Of a DNA stretch of 64,000 bases, positions 60,604-64,000 are shown piece by piece. Location: positions 186,001 to 250,000 of the forward strand of contig NZ_JACHBX010000006.1 of the NCBI RefSeq assembly GCF_014200505.1, given 5' to 3'. The position numbers were made by a program, and so were the translations under genes. Below the pieces are notes generated by a model, which did no database searches, had not been told where the DNA came from, and saw only the letters and a list, made by a program, of their open reading frames with translations. The first letter of the stretch is position 1. Each line of letters opens with the position of its first letter. Source of the DNA: Massilia aurea (GTDB taxonomy: Bacteria > Pseudomonadota > Gammaproteobacteria > Burkholderiales > Burkholderiaceae_D).

Positions 60604-61182
60604 ATGCCTTTAAATATCCCGATTCTCCTGACCTGGTTACGTGTCGCCCTGATTCCGCTGGTGGTCGGATTGTTCTATCTTCCCTCTGACTGGATGAGCA
60701 TGACGGACCGTAATCTGGCCGCCACATCCGTCTTCATCGTGGCCGCCATCACCGACTGGTTCGACGGTTTCCTGGCCCGCCGCTGGAACGAAACCTCGGC
60801 CTTCGGCGCCTTTCTTGACCCGGTCGCCGACAAGCTGATGGTGGCCGTGGCGCTGCTCGTGCTGGTCCAGCTCGACCGCGTTGACGCGATCATCGCCGGC
60901 ATCATCATCGGGCGCGAAATCACGATCTCGGCGCTGCGCGAATGGATGGCCCAGATCGGCGCCACGCGCTCGGTCGCAGTCAGCTCGATCGGCAAGATCA
61001 AGACGGCCGCCCAGATGACGGCGATCCCGATGCTGCTGTTCCACGACCGCCTGTTCGGCATCGATATCCACTTCTGGGGCGAGTACCTGCTGTGGATCGC
61101 GGGTGTGCTGACCGTGTGGTCGATGTTCTACTACCTGCGCCGCGCCTGGCCCCTGATCAAGGAAAAAGCGGGCCCGATTTAA
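60604..61182 (+). CDS. pgsA: phosphatidylglycerophosphate synthase
   Basis: An inner-membrane CDP-alcohol phosphotransferase that makes PGP from CDP-diacylglycerol. The 192 residues show the CDP-OH-P motif: Asp51, Asp54, Gly55 and Arg59 in TDWFDGFLARR, then Gly68, Asp72 and Asp76 in FGAFLDPVADK. Four or five helices follow. It lies 199 bp after uvrC and just before the tRNA-Gly array. Confidence 0.93.
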   Translation: MPLNIPILLTWLRVALIPLVVGLFYLPSDWMSMTDRNLAATSVFIVAAITDWFDGFLARRWNETSAFGAFLDPVADKLMVAVALLVLVQLDRVDAIIAGIIIGREITISALREWMAQIGATRSVAVSSIGKIKTAAQMTAIPMLLFHDRLFGIDIHFWGEYLLWIAGVLTVWSMFYYLRRAWPLIKEKAGPI

Positions 61183-61269
61183 TTAGTTTCCGGGCATCCT
61201 TGACGTACGGAATAGAATCTCTATAATGCCTGCCTGTTGCGACAACAACGCGACAGATTGAAAGACGAA

Positions 61270-61345
61270 GCGGGAGTAGCTCAGTTGGTAGAGCGCAACC
61301 TTGCCAAGGTTGAGGTCGAGAGTTCGAGCCTCTTCTCCCGCTCCA
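61270..61345 (+). tRNA. tRNA-Gly (GCC), copy 1
   Basis: A 76-nt cloverleaf with anticodon GCC in CTTGCCAAG, acceptor GCGGGAG/CTCCCGC and an encoded CCA. It is identical to the three following copies. Confidence 0.97.
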
Positions 61346-61412
61346 AAGATTGCAAAGTTGGCACGCGATCTTGGAAAAACGTCTGAAACCTGTCATAATC
61401 GTTGTTCTGTAC

Positions 61413-61488
61413 GCGGGAGTAGCTCAGTTGGTAGAGCGCAACCTTGCCAAGGTTGAGGTCGAGAGTTCGAGCCTCTTCTCCCGCTCCA
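61413..61488 (+). tRNA. tRNA-Gly (GCC), copy 2
   Basis: A 76-nt sequence identical to copy 1, including the CCA. The spacer from copy 1 is 67 bp, and spacers are unrelated to each other. Confidence 0.97.
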
Positions 61489-61564
61489 GTTTCGGCTGGT
61501 TGTTGCAGAACGTAGCATTGGCGTAGTAAAGCAGTAGATGTGATCAGTAATTGCATGGCTCTAA

Positions 61565-61640
61565 GCGGGAGTAGCTCAGTTGGTAGAGCGCAACCTTGCC
61601 AAGGTTGAGGTCGAGAGTTCGAGCCTCTTCTCCCGCTCCA
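61565..61640 (+). tRNA. tRNA-Gly (GCC), copy 3
   Basis: A 76-nt sequence identical to copies 1 and 2, with CCA encoded. The spacer is 76 bp. Confidence 0.97.
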
Positions 61641-61677
61641 GTGTCCTGCAAATGGCGTAGTAATGTAGTACCCCCCA

Positions 61678-61753
61678 GCGGGAGTAGCTCAGTTGGTAGA
61701 GCGCAACCTTGCCAAGGTTGAGGTCGAGAGTTCGAGCCTCTTCTCCCGCTCCA
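61678..61753 (+). tRNA. tRNA-Gly (GCC), copy 4
   Basis: A 76-nt sequence identical to the other copies. It lies 37 bp after copy 3 and 76 bp before tRNA-Cys. Confidence 0.97.
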
Positions 61754-61829
61754 GAATTCCAGGAAGATCTATTCTTCCCTTGTCGATGCGGTGCATAACC
61801 GCCCGCATCACGAGCGCATCAAATCCTCT

Positions 61830-61903
61830 GGCGAGGTAGCAAAGCGGTTATGCAGCGGCCTGCAAAGCCGTCTAGGTCGGTTCGACTCCGATCCTCGCCT
61901 CCA
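61830..61903 (+). tRNA. tRNA-Cys (GCA)
   Basis: A 74-nt cloverleaf with anticodon GCA (CTGCAAA loop), acceptor GGCGAGG/CCTCGCC, TTCGACT T-loop and encoded CCA. Confidence 0.95.
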
Positions 61904-61914
61904 GAACGCATCGC

Positions 61915-61938
61915 ACGGGCCCTTTCAGGGCCCGTTTT
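61915..61938 (+). terminator. intrinsic terminator of the tRNA array
   Basis: ACGGGCCCT and AGGGCCCGT form a 9-bp stem with a TTC loop, followed by TTT. It lies 11 bp after tRNA-Cys. Confidence 0.88.
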
Positions 61939-61983
61939 GCGTTTGCGCAGACGATACTGTCGATATCCTCGCGACCCAGCACC

Positions 61984-62391
61984 TCAGCCACAGAGCGGCG
62001 GCTGATACCCACGCAACTGCACAGCGGCCAGCGGCCGGATCCTGACGCCGCACCGGTGCGACGAGATGATGGCCGCCAGTGCCGACAAGACCTCACGTCC
62101 GATGCCGTGGTCACCGTCATCGACGCGCGGCGACACGTGATGCAGCGCGCTGAGAATGCAGGCATTCTCGGCCCGGTGCTCCGCCAGTCCGGCATACCGG
62201 ACCTCTTCCATCACACGCTCTTCATCCCGGAAGGCCGTTTCGGTCCCTGCCACCAGGTCGGTCCAGCCGGCTGCGAAGGAGGCTTCCGGCTGCGCCGCCA
62301 GCGCGTCGATTTGGCGGCACAATTGAGTGTGCGTGTGCCGAAGGGCAGTACCGAGCGCGTGCGCCGCTTCGTCGGCAGTGAGGCTTTGCAT
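61984..62391 (-). CDS. hemerythrin-like protein
   Basis: A 135-residue four-helix protein. TAFRDEERVMEEVRYAGLAE (53-72) followed by HRAENACILSALHH matches the bacteriohemerythrin pattern in which an ExxM helix and paired His residues bind a di-iron site. His20, Glu57, Glu58, His72, His84-85 and His95 are candidate ligands. It probably senses or binds oxygen. ATG 62391 has GGAG about 7 nt upstream. It lies about 100 bp downstream of the universal-stress gene on the same strand, with a 14-bp palindrome (TGCGACTAGTCGCA, 62435-62448) between. The C-terminus (GVRIRPLAAVQLRGYQPPLCG) is atypical. Confidence 0.72.
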   Translation of the reverse strand: MQSLTADEAAHALGTALRHTHTQLCRQIDALAAQPEASFAAGWTDLVAGTETAFRDEERVMEEVRYAGLAEHRAENACILSALHHVSPRVDDGDHGIGREVLSALAAIISSHRCGVRIRPLAAVQLRGYQPPLCG

Positions 62392-62493
62392 AATGGCTCC
62401 TTGGCCGGGTGGGAACACGAAGAATGTCTTCGGGTGCGACTAGTCGCAGGCGACCAGCGCGACGCCGGTGCTGCTGTCGGAGACCGTGTGTGA

Positions 62494-63336
62494 CTAGTGG
62501 CTTGTCAGCACGGGCACGACCGTACCGGCCAGCACGGTTTCAGTGACGCCGCCCAGCACCAGCTCGCGGAAGCGCGAATGGCCGAAGTTGCCCATGACGA
62601 TCAGGTCGTGCGCCCCGGTTGCGGCCAGCCCGAGCAGCGCCTCGCCGATGGTGCCGGTTGGTGCCGGCGCTGGCGTCAGAATCTCGACGTCGATGCCGTG
62701 ACTGGTCAGGTAGGTGGCAAGCTGGGTGCCCGCCTGGACTTGAGAGCCACTGTATTTCTGCGGGTGAAAGCACACTGCCGTCACGCTGCCCGCGCGCCGC
62801 AGCAGCGGCAGGGCGGCGCGCACGGCCCGGCTTGCTTCCATGCTGCCGTCCCAAGCGATCAAAGGCCGGACCGGCACTTTGGTGACCGCGGTCGTGGACG
62901 GCACCACCATCACCGGGCAGGGAGCATGGATGAGGATAGTGCGCGCCAGCGAGTAATCGTCGGCCAGGATCGCATCAGGGTGGGTGACCTGGCCAATCAG
63001 CAGCAGATCGCAATAGCGCGCCTCCAGCGGCAAGGCACGGATGGCTGATTCATCGCTGAGCTTGCTTTGTAACGGTATGACGCCTGCGGCGCGCACGGCG
63101 TGCTCGAAGTCCGTCAGCGTGCGTTTCGCGTTGTCGGTCAGGAAGTTATAGTCGTCGGGGCCGATGGGCGCAATGCCAGCGGCGGCGCTGCAACGGACGA
63201 TGAATTCGATCGCGCCCGAGAGGGCGATGCCGGTCAGGCGCGTTCCTTCAGCCAGCGCGATCGCCGCTGCCAGCCGGTAGCGTGCTTGCGCCAGTTCTGG
63301 CTGGCACGCGTGGACGAGAATCGATTGGTAGGACAT
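62494..63336 (-). CDS. universal stress protein, tandem UspA
   Basis: A 280-residue protein with two Usp-like halves. The second is the better match, with GLAATGAHDLIVMGNFGHSR then GGVTETVLAGTVVPVLT giving the ATP-binding G-x2-G-x9-G pattern. The first half is degenerate (CDLLLIGQVTHPDAIL). ATG 63336 has GAGGGG about 10 nt upstream. It follows a zinc-type alcohol dehydrogenase by 62 bp on the same strand. Such adjacent dehydrogenase/Usp/hemerythrin genes are common in low-oxygen regulons of this group, so shared regulation is inferred. Confidence 0.9.
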   Translation of the reverse strand: MSYQSILVHACQPELAQARYRLAAAIALAEGTRLTGIALSGAIEFIVRCSAAAGIAPIGPDDYNFLTDNAKRTLTDFEHAVRAAGVIPLQSKLSDESAIRALPLEARYCDLLLIGQVTHPDAILADDYSLARTILIHAPCPVMVVPSTTAVTKVPVRPLIAWDGSMEASRAVRAALPLLRRAGSVTAVCFHPQKYSGSQVQAGTQLATYLTSHGIDVEILTPAPAPTGTIGEALLGLAATGAHDLIVMGNFGHSRFRELVLGGVTETVLAGTVVPVLTSH

Positions 63337-63398
63337 GGCTTTCCCCTCGGTGGGTGACGTGGCGAACACGGTCGGGCGGGCCGAATAATGCCTGCCTG

Positions 63399-64000
63399 TC
63401 AGGGCGTGATCGCCACCTTCAGCACGCCGTCGCGCTGGTTGGCAAACAGGTCGTACGCTTCTTCGATCTGCTCGAGCCGGAAGCGGTGTGTGATCATCGG
63501 TTGCAGGTCGAGGCGGCCGGAGGCAACGATGGCCATCAGACGGCGCATGCGCTCCTTGCCGCCGGGGCACAGCGTGGTCACCAGCGACTGGTCGGCCAGC
63601 CCGGCCGCAAAGGCGTCGATTGGCAGCGACAGCTTGCCGGAGTACACGCCCAGGCTCGACAAGGTGCCGCCCGGCTTGAGGGCGCGCAGGCAATTTTCGA
63701 ACGTCTGCTGGGTGCCGAGCGCCTCGATCGCAACATCGACGCCCTGGCCGCCGGTCAGCCGCAGGATTTCGCTGACCGGGTCCGTTTCGCGGTAATCGAT
63801 GGTGTGATCGGCCCCCAGCTGCCGGGCCATCTTCAGGCGCTCCGGGACGGCGTCGACAGCGATGATGCAACTGGCGCCGCGCAGCCGTGCGCCGGCGGTG
63901 GCGCACAGGCCGATGGGGCCCTGCGCGAAAATAGCGACCGTATCGCCCAGCCGGATGCCGCCGTGTTCGGCGCCACCAAACCCGGTACTCATGATGTCGG
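63399..64000 (-). CDS. zinc-type alcohol dehydrogenase (N-terminus beyond right edge)
   Basis: The C-terminal about 200 residues of a medium-chain dehydrogenase. GDTVAIFAQGPIGLCATAGA is the start of the NAD-binding Rossmann fold, followed by AVDAVPERLKMARQLGADHT, then GTLSSLGVYSG and ITHRFRLEQIEEAYDLF. The catalytic zinc domain lies off the window. The frame reads (D-I-)MSTGFGGAEHGG at the edge and is still open there. Substrate not determinable from this part. Confidence 0.88.
   Translation of the reverse strand, partial: DIMSTGFGGAEHGGIRLGDTVAIFAQGPIGLCATAGARLRGASCIIAVDAVPERLKMARQLGADHTIDYRETDPVSEILRLTGGQGVDVAIEALGTQQTFENCLRALKPGGTLSSLGVYSGKLSLPIDAFAAGLADQSLVTTLCPGGKERMRRLMAIVASGRLDLQPMITHRFRLEQIEEAYDLFANQRDGVLKVAITP

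Noticed and set aside
62435-62448. TGCGACTAGTCGCA palindrome as an operator
   Set aside because: A single 14-bp palindrome in a gap without a clear promoter is too weak to call.

Overview
The window is a high-GC betaproteobacterial chromosome segment, most consistent with Oxalobacteraceae (Massilia/Janthinobacterium-like Burkholderiales). The support is the earP-efp pair with an Arg32-type EF-P, the order yceD-rpmF-plsX-fabH-fabD-fabG-acpP-fabF, then rpoE-rseA-mucD-lepA-lepB-DUF4845-rnc-era-recO-pdxJ-acpS, and uvrC-pgsA followed by a tRNA-Gly array. Nearly all DNA is ordinary core genome. The exception is about 8.5-18.4 kb, which is clearly lower in GC and carries broken mobile-element genes.

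Layout. 0-8.4 kb: a Gln/Leu-repeat protein cut by the left edge, EarP (EF-P arginine rhamnosyltransferase) and EF-P, a REP-like inverted pair, ilvD, an exported amidase, and a membrane pseudokinase with PEGA domain coupled to a TssQ-like lipoprotein (type VI secretion accessories without the core cluster). 8.5-18.4 kb, accessory island: an HNH-type protein overlapping a frameshifted GIY-YIG gene, a tyrosine-recombinase C-terminal fragment, an IS21 istB fragment, then a two-gene operon that looks like an anti-phage system. Its first gene is a 1659-residue NERD / pseudokinase / kinase-like / UPF1-type SF1 helicase fusion, and the second a 475-residue winged-helix protein of unknown function. A gene-poor, repeat-rich stretch follows. 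18.5-27.7 kb: dbpA, initiator tRNA, a methyltransferase, sbcCD, and a degenerate hemerythrin-like gene behind an FNR-type box. 27.8-41 kb: DUF349 protein, moaE, crcB, yiaA-like, clpB with a sigma-32 promoter, aceA, rlmJ with a long basic tail, a degenerate EAL-HDOD protein, an RsmI-like methylase and a Maf protein.

40.8-61.2 kb: the fatty-acid/ribosome/envelope-stress superoperon. YceD and L32 precede the fatty-acid initiation and elongation genes. RpoE with a short RseA and MucD form an envelope-stress module in which rseB appears to be missing and RseA lacks a membrane segment. LepA, LepB, RNase III, Era, RecO, PdxJ and AcpS follow, with several 1-4 bp stop/start overlaps. 61.2-64 kb: four identical tRNA-Gly(GCC), tRNA-Cys(GCA), then a minus-strand group of a zinc-type alcohol dehydrogenase (cut by the right edge), a universal stress protein and a hemerythrin-like protein.

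The best candidate for an undescribed system is the 10.3-16.7 kb operon. All names come from reading translations and motifs; no database search was possible.
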